From the NCBI GenBank assembly GCA_038501195.1, contig JBBPUQ010000008.1, positions 3,234,501-3,298,500 of the forward strand: a DNA stretch of 64,000 bases, read 5' to 3'. Below, one piece after another: positions 48,952 through 60,700 of the stretch (the stretch's first letter is position 1; each line of letters opens with the position of its first letter). A program made the position numbers and the translations under genes. This stretch comes from Nemania diffusa (Eukaryota > Ascomycota > Sordariomycetes > Xylariales > Xylariaceae). The notes beneath the pieces were generated by a model. It ran no database searches and was not told the origin of the DNA. It was given only the letters and a program-made list of their open reading frames with translations.

Positions 48952-50254
48952 ATGGCTTCCACTCACAGCACCTCTGACTGGGTCACCGAGAGGACTAGCA
49001 TGTCGCTGGATACTGGCGCGGACCGACATCTATGGGAGGGTGGACGAAGGTGAGAGCCGCAATGTCCAATTCGCACAGGCTGACTCACGCCGAGCCATCG
49101 GATCTGCTGACCCCGATTTGCAGATATCACGCGTACCGTGAGGGTCGCTACAGTCTGCCGAACGATGAGATTGAGCAGCAGCGTGAGGAGCTCATGCATA
49201 TCCTGGTCATGGATATCCTAGAGCAGCAGCTGTATCTGGCACCTATGGCTGAGCCGCCCATGAAGATTATGGATATTGCGACTGGCATAGGATTATGGGC
49301 AATCGAAAGTAATCAACCATTGCCAATGGCCCCAGCCTATGCAACGCGTTACTAACAACCGCGGTTTCAGTGGGGGATCGCTATCCAGAGGCCAATATTC
49401 TGGGCGTCGATCTCAGTCCCATACAACCCACTTCGTAGGTCCAGGCTGTAATCCTCCCAGATGGCTAGCGCAGTCGGCTGATGGTTAGAAAAGGGTCCCG
49501 CCGAATGTGACATTCCAAGTAGATGACGTTGAAGACACATGGGTGAGCCCTTGTCATAACCAAACTGTTCAGTTGATGGCCTGAGCGGTTACTTATAAGC
49601 ATGGTGGGTATAGGTCCACGAAGACGACTATGACTTCATCCATATGCGCGAGGCTTCCGGATACATGAGGTCGACTCCGACCGTCATCGAAAGTGCCATA
49701 GCGTAAGTGTTGACTTCTTTCCCAAACACCCAACACGGCAAACCACAGACATGACGCTTAAACGATATTTCAGGCACTTGAAACCCGGCGGCTGGTTTGA
49801 ACTACAGGAGTTCCACTGGGTGGCCGAGAAGGAGGATGGCACGGTCGACCCCAAAGTCCCGGTCAACAGATACATGGACCGCATGATGTCGGCAGCGGCA
49901 ACAACCGAGGGCCGAAAGATCCCTATCGTGCCGGAAATAGGCGACATTATGAAGCGGGCCGGATTTGTGGACATCAAGAAGAAGACCTACCGTGTCCCCT
50001 ACGGCACGTGGCCCACGGACCCGGTAGCGCGCCGGCGTGGCGCCGTTCTTAGTCTCAACGCCGAGTTACTGTTACCTACGAGCGACAAGGTGCTCGGCTA
50101 CATCGGCGTGACACCTGAACAGGCAGAGGCCCTCTACGCCGACTGTGTCAAAATGTTTCACGACAGCTCGATACACTGTTTCGCCACGTATTACGTGTGG
50201 TATGGACGGAAACCTGAGGAAGTAAGCGACATCTCGGCCGCACTAGATCGGTAA
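48952..50254 (+). CDS. LaeA-like class I SAM-dependent methyltransferase
   Basis: Six exons: 48952-49049, 49124-49308, 49371-49434, 49494-49542, 49614-49702 and 49774-50254. Introns are 74, 62, 59, 71 and 71 nt; 321 residues with the frame intact. I prefer the ATG at 48952 (A at -3, G at +4) to the in-frame ATG at 48940. Landmarks: GRRYHAYREGRYSLPNDE at 31-48, SAM motif I MDIATGIGLWAIE at 82-94, post-I GVDLSPIQPT at 106-115, QVDDVEDTW at 124-132, HEDDYDFIHMR at 134-144 and motif III LKPGGWFELQEFHW at 164-177. This is the family of LaeA and plant-pathogen Llm1-like proteins. LaeA is a nuclear regulator of secondary metabolism, but most paralogues have unknown substrates. No biosynthetic cluster flanks it, so its job cannot be assigned. 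Intron 3 has two nearby AG acceptors; only the second (AAAAG) keeps frame. Confidence 0.92.
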
Positions 50255-52313
50255 CATTCGAAGCAGGGTCGGGTGTGCATTACGCTTGGGGTGGGGTGTT
50301 GTGGTAATGACCTAATGATCAGCTAGCGATTGGGTTCACTTGGTTTTCTTTTTTGAACTTTATTTTTATTTTTATTTTTATTTTTTGACTGGCCAGGGCG
50401 ATACCTTATTACTTTGATTGGATCTCTTCCCCACAAGGCGACCCAGAAGCTGTCAGATGCACGATTGCGTTCTGACGAGATGTTTCACAAGGCAGGTGGT
50501 GCTTATCAGCCTCACTAAGCACACGTCGGCCTCGGAAAACTCAACCGAGGTTGCCGAAATAACCTTAACTGGTAGCACGAAAATGATATTCTGGACTCTC
50601 TACGATGTGTTTGTAGTCACTACTATCTCTTCTTGGGATTATGGGCTTCAAAAGGGAAATAGGAATGGTGGCAGCAAGGTCAAAACTCGTCGTCGACGGT
50701 TAGTTGCCAGACTGCCGATATCAGCCGTATTTGCTGACGACGAACTCATTTCACTCTCAACGGAGCAAGAAGGAAAGACGACTGGATATGTCACTAGTAC
50801 TTGATAGCAAATCGGATGACTCCTTGCCACCATATTCTGCCTGCCACATCAACTTTGCCTCAAGGCCTAATCCCACAAAATGAAATGAAGGCCACTGAAC
50901 CTAGTTTTCTTTTCACGGCCAAGCCCTCTCAGTTGCGGGCACCATGGCGTAATACTCTCTTAGTAGAGTGAGCTACTACTTAGATCTCATCGATGTTAGT
51001 TTACTACCTAGCCTATGCACAAGGAGCAACAAATAGCAATGCACTTTAACGCAGCACTTCACGGAACACTTTACTTGAAGACTTCACCAGAGCACTCCAT
51101 ATTATCACATACTCAAAAACCGGACCCCAAAAAGCACAATTACAAGGTGGAGATACGTATTCGCTCCTGTTCGGTCTTGATTATTTTAGCAATCAACATC
51201 CCATAGTCATCTCAACACACTCTTGATCGAACTATCCTTCACGCTAGTCTCCTACTACAGGCAAAGCTACTATAACGATACCACCACCCACACGTAATAC
51301 AACAGTTATTATCACAACATCCTCCGGCGCGTACGGGGGTTTCGAAATTCATGTACAAGTATCACCAATCTCAATGCTATCTATAAGTCGGCAAGATGAT
51401 CATTAGAACGAGGAGTAATTGGTTAAGTAGTGCCTCCTACTACGGACCTAGGATGCCAATTCTCCTCAAGATATGAGTTGATAGTGCGTTCCTAATCACC
51501 ATGTTGCCCATACTCCTAGATCGAGTCGATTGAATGACGTATAACTTGGAATCTATCCCGATTATCTAGTCTATCCTATAAGTAAGCAGCCCCTACGGAA
51601 TTATAATTAATGGCATCTTAAGAAAGCACGTTGCCTTGGTATTTCGAGGTATGGTGACGATGACATCTAGTAACCGTTCGTGCTCTCTACAGCTTGAGAG
51701 TAAGATAGGGAGGAGCTTAATCAGCTGAAAAGGATGTCTGCGGACCAAATGCTACGAAAGTTTATTTTTATAAGAGAGCAGCGAGAACATAGCAGGAGCA
51801 GACCTAGATTATGAGTACCTGGGACGTAATACAAAACCAATATCGTGAGGCCAAAGAGCACATGTCTCAGTCGCGACTGCTATTGCTTCTCACAGCAGAC
51901 GCCAATACGTTCAATATGTAATCTTCTTATAGGAGGTACGGTATTCCTCCATTGTTGGAGGAAGTGGCTAGAGAACTATTGACGACATCATATCAACTAT
52001 CTAACAGACCTTGGGAAGGTGTTATCCCATCGACGTAGGCTGTCTAGGTCTTTGATAAACACTCTTCTCGCCATCCTCTCTCGTTACATTGCTCCCCTTC
52101 TCTCTCACAACATACAGCATACAGCTCACTCTCTTACTTGTTATTCTTCGTGTGTTTTAGACCATCTTAACTACACAGAGGCTGCCCATTGCTCGACTTT
52201 GCTACACTTAAACACAACTACGTCTCTAGTAGCATCCATTTACGCTCAGATACAAAGTACCCTCAAATTCACTCGTATTTCAGAGCACCACTCAATCTAT
52301 ACTCTCAATCATA
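50255..52313. other. Intergenic region upstream of the secreted-protein gene
   Basis: No gene is supportable. A T-rich run with ATTTTT units (50362-50386) lies just beyond the methyltransferase stop and may belong to its 3' end. From about 52050 the sequence is pyrimidine-rich (CTCTTCTC, CCTCTCTCG), typical of fungal promoters or 5' leaders ahead of a gene starting at 52314. Confidence 0.5.
50362..50386 (+). repeat. (ATTTTT)4 microsatellite
   Basis: A T-rich hexamer run just over 100 bp after the methyltransferase stop codon. Confidence 0.8.
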
Positions 52314-53060
52314 ATGGAGCGTCTCAGTCAAATCCTGATAGCCCTAGCCCTCGTGGCCCCAGCACTGGCAGCACCCGGCCCCGTGCCCCCCAGCCTCTAC
52401 CAGCAGCCCATGAACCTGAAGAGGGCGGTGCCAGACATGCAAGTGACGCCTTCACTCGACGTGCACCCCGCAGTTCCCACGTCCAATCCCGTGATGCCGC
52501 CCGTCAGCTCGGCCTCCTCGCCCCTCGAGCTCCGCAAGGACAGGCCCAGCGAGAACTACTGCACGCCGGGCGACCGGTACTGCCACGCCTCGCTGGACGA
52601 GGTGCTGTTCTGCAACGACAGCCGCCAGTGGGTGCGGTACGCGCTGTGCCAGGCGGGCACGTTCTGCCACCGCCTGCACATGGTGTGCGTGAGCGAGATC
52701 TACGCCTTCTCTGATGCTGACAATGCTACTTCCACATCTACATCTGCCTCACCATCCCCGTCCCCGTCCCCTTCCAACTCTACTTCCAATTCTACGTCTA
52801 CGTCTGCATCTACGCCACACCCCCATACATCCAGAGATGAGGAAGACGACGACCCGCATCGCTGCAAGGAAGGCGACAGACGCTGCGACACCATCTTCAA
52901 CCGCGTCGACCGGTGCAACAGCCTGCACGACTGGGTCACGTACCACGACTGCCGCAAGTCGGAGACCTGCGACGACGTGATCCTTGAGTGCCTCCCCCGG
53001 ATGCAGTACAGCAACGCCACTCTGTCGGCACCCAACAGCACTGCTACTGCTCTACTATGA
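52314..53060 (+). CDS. Secreted cysteine-rich protein with two identical-spacing six-cysteine modules (CBM19-like), effector candidate
   Basis: A single-exon gene of 248 residues. The signal peptide is at 1-20 (MERLSQILIALALVAPALAA). A Lys-Arg at 36-37 is a likely Kex2 site that would release a pro-segment. Module 1 has cysteines at 83, 90, 100, 112, 118 and 125; module 2 at 184, 191, 201, 213, 219 and 226. Both have exactly the spacing C-x6-C-x9-C-x11-C-x5-C-x6-C, with shared GDR near the first gap and a shared Trp-Val in the third. A low-complexity Ser/Thr/Pro/Asn linker (about 136-172) and an acidic EEDDD patch separate them. Several NxT/NxS sequons suggest glycosylation. The pattern (C..G...C, ..C.....W, C....C) recalls chitin-binding CBM19 modules, but this is a resemblance, not a demonstrated match. 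No GPI signal is seen. A wall-binding or host-interaction role is inference. Confidence 0.85.
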   Translation: MERLSQILIALALVAPALAAPGPVPPSLYQQPMNLKRAVPDMQVTPSLDVHPAVPTSNPVMPPVSSASSPLELRKDRPSENYCTPGDRYCHASLDEVLFCNDSRQWVRYALCQAGTFCHRLHMVCVSEIYAFSDADNATSTSTSASPSPSPSPSNSTSNSTSTSASTPHPHTSRDEEDDDPHRCKEGDRRCDTIFNRVDRCNSLHDWVTYHDCRKSETCDDVILECLPRMQYSNATLSAPNSTATALL

Positions 53061-54833
53061 TCTGCCTCTTCGTCTTCCCGGCACGGCGTTGCTGATGGCT
53101 TGTAGGTTTGGCAACTGGGGTTAGGCACTTATAGTTGGGACTGGGAATAGGGCATAAAGCATCAGGTTAAGGTATATCACGCTAGAGAAGGAATGACAAC
53201 AGAAAACAAGATTCGGAGTGAGGAAAGATGAATAGAGGCTAAATGGTATTACTATTGTGTATCCTTCTTGTTTGATAGAGCCAATTCAACATCAATGGCA
53301 CCTACTATACTCATTGTCTTCTTATTTCAGTAGACTTGTCCAGTTAACACGTCTTCTCACAACTTCAGATTGGCTGTTGGTCTGTAACCTTATCAAAAAC
53401 AAGTTTAACCTCTAGACGTGGTGATTAGAGTTGTGAATAACATGAATAATGCGGCGTCCTAAAAGGACAGGACGTTAGGGCCTTAACTTGCACACACACA
53501 CTTGATACAAATAGCATGTATACAATAGAGAACAAACAAATACCTTGTTCTTTGCTTTGTACACCAACGGACATGGGCTGCACACAGGTTTACAACCCCT
53601 GAATGTACGCACCACATGATTTATCTACACTAGACTCGGCGTAGCACTTATTCTCACTCGATTGATCGGGACCAAGAAAGAGTCTGAACAAAACGGGAAG
53701 ATGGATAGTGACCATAATAAAGCAAGAGGCCATGCAGTGTGGACCAGAATGTGCCAGGTAAGTTGGATTACGCCCTTTCTCCTTTTTGAATACTGTGATC
53801 CCTTCGACTGCTTAGCGGTTCCAAGTCCAATGCACTAACTCCGGCCTTGAAGCCCCTCATTCAAAAGAAAAGCCCTGTCTCCTTTTCATCGTTGGAATAT
53901 GGAACTGTTCCATGTTTTTCTATCCCACTGCTGCTCATATACACGTACACGAACCTACAAGACCGACTGAATGTTTGTAATGTATGCAGCATCCGACCGC
54001 ACATGCACCCGGTTTGCTCGGGCGTTGGGTACCCTCCGAACTCCCGTCCTGATCATCAAGCTGATATTAGGCTAGAAGATGACCTGATACCCGCATCGTC
54101 ACGAACTCCCTACTTTTTCTATCAAAACAGTGGCCAAATAATGAACAAACAATAGAGAAGAAAACCCAGTGGAGCAACGCATTGCAGTATGCCATGAAGA
54201 TGCCCCTCGACGCCCGCCTAACCGAATCCCGTCTTTCCGATGAAAATGCAGTAGACTAAATAGAATAGTGCCGACGACTTGGTGCTAGCTTCGCTGACGA
54301 TACCGGATCGGACTGGGCTATGATAAATGCATACATAGCAGCTAGGAATCTGCTTTGGTAGCACCCAGTCAGATCCCTCATTGTTTCAACGTCCCGCGCG
54401 CGCAAGTCGGGCGCTAGTAGGAATTGGATCATGTGCCATGTCTCGCAACTTCGTCTTGAAGAGAGCGAGTGACCGTCTGAGTCGTGGCGTAAGAAGAGAA
54501 ATTAAGACAAGCCGTCGCCTGAACGCCATCTATGCAACCGAATGCAGGACTTGTGGGGTATGAAATTCGAGCCTTGATGAGTATATCGGATGCCGAATTC
54601 CTGATTATTCCACGTGGGTATATCGTCTCTCTAACTCCAGGAGAAATGTGTAAAAGAAACACGAGGAAAGAGTATCAAGTATTGATTAGTTGGAATACCA
54701 GTGGTAGTTGCTGGTAGCAATCCTGATGCCTCTGCCGTCTATTAAGTATCGCAATAAGCACGTAGACCCATCTAAATAGGGAGGGTGGCTTGGTCACGTT
54801 GTAGCCGTCCGGCAGATTTAGCGCCCGTGGAAC
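53061..54833. other. Convergent intergenic region
   Basis: This span lies between the 3' ends of the secreted-protein gene and the minus-strand CAF40 gene. Small open frames (for example 53847-54155) lack any recognisable feature. Nothing else is supportable. Confidence 0.5.
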
Positions 54834-55993
54834 TTAGCTTAGACGATGAGCCTCTCCGGTAGGAGCCTCAACGACGTTATCTGAGAGGTTGATCAACAAT
54901 TGTGCAAGGCAACGCTTAGTTGCAGCGTCGTCGCGCAGTACAGAGCCGAAGGTGGCATCGCGAAGCGGCTCTGGTAGGCATTGGCGAAGAGCTTCCCGGG
55001 CACGTGCGTTGTCGCTAAGGCGCAAGAAACAGCGCACAACGTGCTTGAGCAATCGAGCAGTTTGTTGCTCGACGAGTTGGGCGACCATGTTGCTCAACAC
55101 GGTTCCCACGGCATAGAAACGCTCATAGGTGGCGCAGATATAGTTAAGGCCATTATCATCGAGTAGGATCTTCTGGACGATGAAGATGGCTACAGTTTTA
55201 CTAAGCTCAGATCCGGTCTCCATGATACGAAGGCACAGAGGGATGATCTCGGTCGTAAGTAGGAAGTTGATTACCTCGGTCGAGTCGTTCTTAACTAGCG
55301 CTCCGATGACACCGAGGGACGTCAGCCGCAAATACTCGAAAGGGCGGGACTTGGAGGTTGTGTTGAGAAACGGATACAGGAAGAGAGGTATATGGGCTGC
55401 ACCGGTCGTTATTAGCATTACATTTTATGAGGATATGGTGGGGACACGCGCGTACCGTTGAGGAACAGAGTCCGCGTATCGTTGTGGGACGCCACACACT
55501 GGAGCAATGCTAGAGCATTGCAGACTCTGTTGGAGGCGGCGGCGGTAAGCTGAGAGGGGTTGAGAAGGTTGTAGACGGAGATAATCTCCTGCATGAGGGA
55601 GGTCATGACGCCTGAGAGGCCATTGGTTAGCTGATCCGTCCTCTGTGTAGCTTGTAGGTGGGGTAACTCACCAAAGGAGTGCCACAGAATCATAGCTAGC
55701 TCAGGGACCTGCTCACGCTTCTTGCTGAGCTCCAGAAGGGCGGCTTCGCGAGTGCTCTCGTTGAGGAGGTCGGCGACGAAGCCCATGGTGCGACGATTGT
55801 CCTCGGTCAGAGTTTCCATGCCGGTCTCCTGAAGATGCCCGCCCATGGATGCGCTCATGTTGGGGCCGCCCTGGATGCGGCCATGGTGCTGCTGGGCGAC
55901 GTTGATGGCGGCCTGCTGCGCCTGATGCTGGTAGTTGGACGACGGGTGCATCCACGACTGCTCGGGATGATTATAATGATGTTGGCCGTACAT
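54834..55993 (-). CDS. CAF40: CCR4-NOT complex subunit Caf40/Rcd1 (CNOT9)
   Basis: Three exons, 55993-55672, 55611-55456 and 55396-54834, with introns of 60 nt (GTGAGT, branch GCTAAC, CTCAG) and 59 nt (GTACGC, branch GCTAAT, GTGCAG); 346 residues. The N-terminus is His/Gln-rich (to about residue 58). The rest is the highly conserved armadillo-like CNOT9 domain: [11 protein letters not shown], then [80 protein letters not shown] and [17 protein letters not shown]. Conservation with yeast and animal homologues is near complete across these blocks. The protein is a core scaffold of CCR4-NOT, linking the deadenylase to RNA-binding partners and the translation-repression machinery. Intron 1 is a multiple of three and has no in-frame stop, so it reads through if retained. 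Confidence 0.96.
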
Positions 55994-57725
55994 GTTGGGC
56001 GTGTTCTGTAGATTCGGTGGGCGTGGAGCGAGTAGGTACTATGTGTGATATGCCAATACGGTTAGGCTACAGTAGCCCCTTGCGTCGATCGGGCCGTGAC
56101 GACGTGAATGGCTCTGTCTAGGTTGGACAGACGGGTGGCCGTGATGGTGATAGCGCGGAGAGGTGTGGGGAGACGCCAACAGTGACGGGATTCACGTTAT
56201 GGTCGCAGTGTAAGTAAGTAGAGAAAGAGGAGGAGGAGGGAAGTCTTAGACAGGGCACGTCGAGACTGGACTGTACTGTAGATAGATAGTGGCTACCTAG
56301 GTACAGATAGAAGCCGTCAAGTAACCGCAGAGGGCAATCGGGCGAGGGTGTTTAGGTATTACCGGATAGACGATAAAGCTAGTCTAAGAACCTAATACGA
56401 CTCGGCCCGGCCGTGGTGGCAGAACCGGCGGTAGCACTGGTGCGTGTTGTTGGAAGACGGACTTGTTGAAAGGTCGGAAACCTACAGAGCCTATCCAGGC
56501 TATCAGTTATCAGTTATCTATCGGCTTCGCTTCGTGTGCTGTTCGTTCTACCGCTGCGTGTAACGTGGAATGTGGAGGGGTCGGACGGCCTTGTACTTGT
56601 AAGCGTGCGCAATCGACCTCAAAACACGGAGCTGCCGGGTTGGTATTGGTTGGGCTGGGGAAGACGTATGCGCGAGATCTGGTATGGATTATCTAGGTAG
56701 GGTTGCTGAGGTGGATTGGGAAAGCAGTCTTGGTTGACTCAGCACGACGGACTTGAGGTTGGCGACATGCGCGGCCGGGTTATGGTGTGGTCTCTCAACC
56801 CTCTCCCCCTGCAAACAGGCAGCTGGCGCCACCCGCAAGCCTGTCTTAAGCCTTAATAAGTGGGACATCAGGATCGACCCACCACCCCATTGTGAACCCT
56901 CATTGCTGGCCAGGGCTAGCCCGGGTATAAGACGGGTTCCTCCGCCGTAGAAAGTAATTCGGATCTGATAAGCTACCTAGAACCTGGTATACCTTCAAAC
57001 ATATCAGGTACCTAGTACCCTACCTAAGCTTTAGCAAATGAACTATCATAACTATACCTACATCTTCAGGAGCCTATCATACTACCTGTAAGATATGTAT
57101 ATCATGCAACTTATCAAAATGTATCTTCTAGCTCTAGGTAAGACAACTCAGTCGCCATTCAGTTTTCTAAGATAGTGCGTATAACACTCAATCGCAGACA
57201 AAGGTATCGAAATGCATGCCCTTTTTTTACATTACTACCTATATTCACTATTAGGAAACCATGTTGATCATGAAGCCTGGCTCGCTAATCCTTGCCGTCG
57301 AAATCATATTAGTCTTATACAACCGTCATTGTCTCTCCTCAGAATCCACATCTTGTCTGCTTTTATGTCTACCCATCTCTGTATCGAGGTTTTGTTGGTG
57401 ATCATCGTAGTCATCTACTGCCGGTGGCAGCATAACCATGCAATGGAACTATTCAAATGACCAACCGACGACCCATCTACCCGTGTTCCCCAAACATATA
57501 AATTAGGTTAGTTGAATAGGAAAGAGTCCACCACCGCTTTTACTGCATCGTCTGTCCCCTGACGCCTGCTTCCTGATACCAGCTTCATAAATCAACTGGC
57601 AGGCTGAAACACCTGCCGAACCGACATACTTCTCTACCCAGTTGGTGTCATCAAAAAAATTGACTGCTTACAACTCTGCCGAGGAAGTCTGTTCTGGCAA
57701 CCCTATTCGGTTATAAAAGCTAGGT
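55994..57725. other. Intergenic region between CAF40 and the kinase gene
   Basis: This contains the CAF40 promoter side (about 56000-56400) and the 3' end of the kinase gene. No gene is supportable. Confidence 0.5.
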
Positions 57726-60700
57726 TTACAACCGAAGCTCTTTTAGGATCTGGTCGGCCATGCTCTTGAACTGCCATGTGTTTCCCTTCATGCGCTTAAA
57801 TTGGATACCGTGCAATGAGAGTAGAGGGACCTTGACGATAACGATTTCGAATTCAAGGATCATACTTCCGCCCAAGTCGCTTTGCACGTGCGTAGTAGTT
57901 TCACCGGGCACTCGTCTTGAAGACCCCGTAACATCTCTGTGTATGCTATCCTGGTCAGATAGTTCTGACGTGGAGTCGGCTCTGTCTGCTGGTCCTCTAC
58001 CAGGAGTACGTGGTGTGTGCGGTACTCGATCCATCTCTCGAAGCTCTTCCCGTTCTCGCTCGCTCCTAATGCCAAAACTGAAGCGCCGGCGAACACCGGG
58101 AGTCAGAGCTGGGCTTTCAGGCACGTCTGCGATCTTTTTAATATCGATGCTTGGAGTGTGTCGGCATGTGAATCCTCCCCGAATTTCTGTATACTCGACG
58201 CCTAGCTGTTTTAGGACCCTCTTTAACTCTTTACGGATGGCCGGGACAGACTTGGTCGACGTTGTAGAAACGCTGAAAAGACCTTTTAGGAAGACTGGCT
58301 TCGCTAATTCAGATTCATCTAGTCTCTCTGCCGAGTTTCCACTCCCTTCGCCAACTTCCTGATCCGTCTCTTCAACAACATCGGTTGCTCTCGCACCCTC
58401 TCTTCGTGCCCTCCTTGCTTGGATGCTCTCCCGGCGAGCATGTCCTAGGGGACGGGCTCGCATCGAGGTGGCCCGAGAATTTAATGTGCTGTTCGGCTCT
58501 TGAGGTGGCTTGTCAGCACCTGCTGACTGATCTGAGCCACTTGTCGGCGGCGGTTCCTTGACAATCCTACTAGCAGAGCCGAAAGGCCGCCGTCTATATT
58601 CTGCTGAGTTCACACTGGTAGAACGCCCCAGTGCTTTATTGCTTTCGGAAAAATTACCACCGGCTGACAGCGGCGGGCTGAGTAGATCTCGATGTTGAGG
58701 CTGACTGCTGCCCGATCGAAGCCTAGGCTGGGCCTCATCTCGGTCTCGCCGCGATCTGCGGATGCTGAAGCTTTTGCGAGGTGTCGTAGGCGTTTCTGCT
58801 GGAGAGTGAATATGGACAACAGGAGGGTGGGACCGGTCTTTGTCTAGCCTCTCTGGTTCTTTTCGGCGCCGGGTGCTGAATCGTCTCAGAATTCCCGCTG
58901 CGGCACTTTCCTTCCGGGGCGGTAGTTCAGCCGGGGGCTCCGGTGGAGCGGGAATATTAGCTTGTGCGTGGGACTTCTTAATATCCTCTGGCGCATCATC
59001 CTCGCCATGAGTCCTAGCACGAGGTCTTGTTCTGCCACCAGTGGCTTTTTCTCCGGCCATCTCATACGTCGCGGTGTTAGTATGAGCTTCTGGGGGAGGA
59101 GCGATTTCAGGCATAGAGGTATCAGCAGCATTCTTAGGGGTGTGCGACTTTGATACCTTGTCCGATCTGTCTTGGTCTTGTTTCTCCTTGACTAGATAAT
59201 AGATCGAGACAAGCGGGCTGAAGGCATTGAGGGGGTCGCTACCAACTTGGAGTGCTTCAGAGCTGGGGGCTGTCAAGTTGTCTCTGCTACTAGTAGAGTT
59301 TCGCCGCTTGTAAAAATCGAACCCAAAACCACGCTTCTTCTCGGGGTCTTTGGGAGCAGGCGGGATCTCCTTTTCCTTTTGTAGTAGCAGTACTGCCCGC
59401 TTGTATTCGTCGGATTCGATAAGTCTGGTCAGCTGAGATTTGATTGCCTCCGGGGGTCCAAAGTTGAAGCCTGTCATGGCATTGATCACTTCAGAATCTA
59501 AGGGGAGTGTCAAAGGGTCTCGCTGAGGTAAATAATTCTCCGGCGGACAACCGTATCCCTTGGTAAGCCACGGATGGTTCATGACTTCAAACATGGTTGC
59601 CCTTTGCCTGGGGTCTGTCACAAGCATCCGCGATAGAAGATGCCGACACTCTATGTACTCTGTTAGCTCACAAGATCAAACTCTATAGAGATCTACCGTA
59701 ACTTACCATTTGATAGCCAACCTGGGTAGTCGACTATCCCCTTCTTAATCTTTGCGTGCAAAGCCGGCATGCTTTGGTCGTCGAACGGAACCTTTCCACA
59801 TACTAGTACGTAGAGAACAATGCCGAAACTCCATACATCCACCTCTGGGCCAGTATAGGCACGGGCCTGGAGCAATTCTGGTGCAGCAAAGTATAGACTG
59901 CCACAGAAGGTCTTCAAGTGACCCCTCGGAGAGAATAGATTGCTGAGACCGAAGTCGATGATCTTGATGTCACCGGTCTTGCTAATGAGAATATTCTCAA
60001 TCTTGAGGTCTCGATGTACAATGCTATTCCGGTGGCAGTAGTCGAGCGCACTGGCAATCTGCCGACTAAATTTTCTGGCTTGTTTCTCCTTCAACTTCCC
60101 ATGGGAGATGATGTAGTCGAGCATCTGCCCGCCGTTCACATACTCGAAGAGCATGTACCAATGATAATTAGTCCGAACAACATCTCGTAACCCGCAAATA
60201 TGAGGGTGTTGCAGGAGGGTGACAATGGCTGCCTCGCGCGCAGTGCGTATTTCCTTGGATTGATCTGCTCTTTCTTTCTCTGCCCGAGTATGATGGCCAT
60301 CTTCGGTAGAGCCGCGCGGAATGATCTTGCAGGCAACCTAAGACGACTCTGTTAGTAAAAAAGGAAGCACCAGAGGCAGGTGAGGGACCGGTGGGACGCG
60401 AACGGAGAGGAGCAAGAGGCAGGTTCAATTAGGAAAAGGGAAGAAGAGGGCGAAGAAAACAAAGACAGCAAAACTAACCTGCTCAGTCCCGTCCTCCTTA
60501 CGTGCAAGCTTCACCTTGCCCATGCTACCGGCACCAATGGTCTTACCGAGAATCCATTTGCCGGATTGGGTTGGAATCGAAGTTCGCGATGTCCTCTGCT
60601 TGGCACCGGTGGCGCGAGCATCAGCGGCGGCCTGCATGACTGGGGGCACAGCAGCAGGGCCGTTACTGTTCGCAACGGCGGCGGCGGCCATGTCGCTGTT

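Noticed and set aside
52019..52714. 231-codon plus-strand frame overlapping the secreted-protein gene
   Set aside because: Its first 100 codons are pyrimidine-rich leader sequence, and the remainder is an out-of-frame reading of the GC-rich signal-peptide gene. It has no domain.
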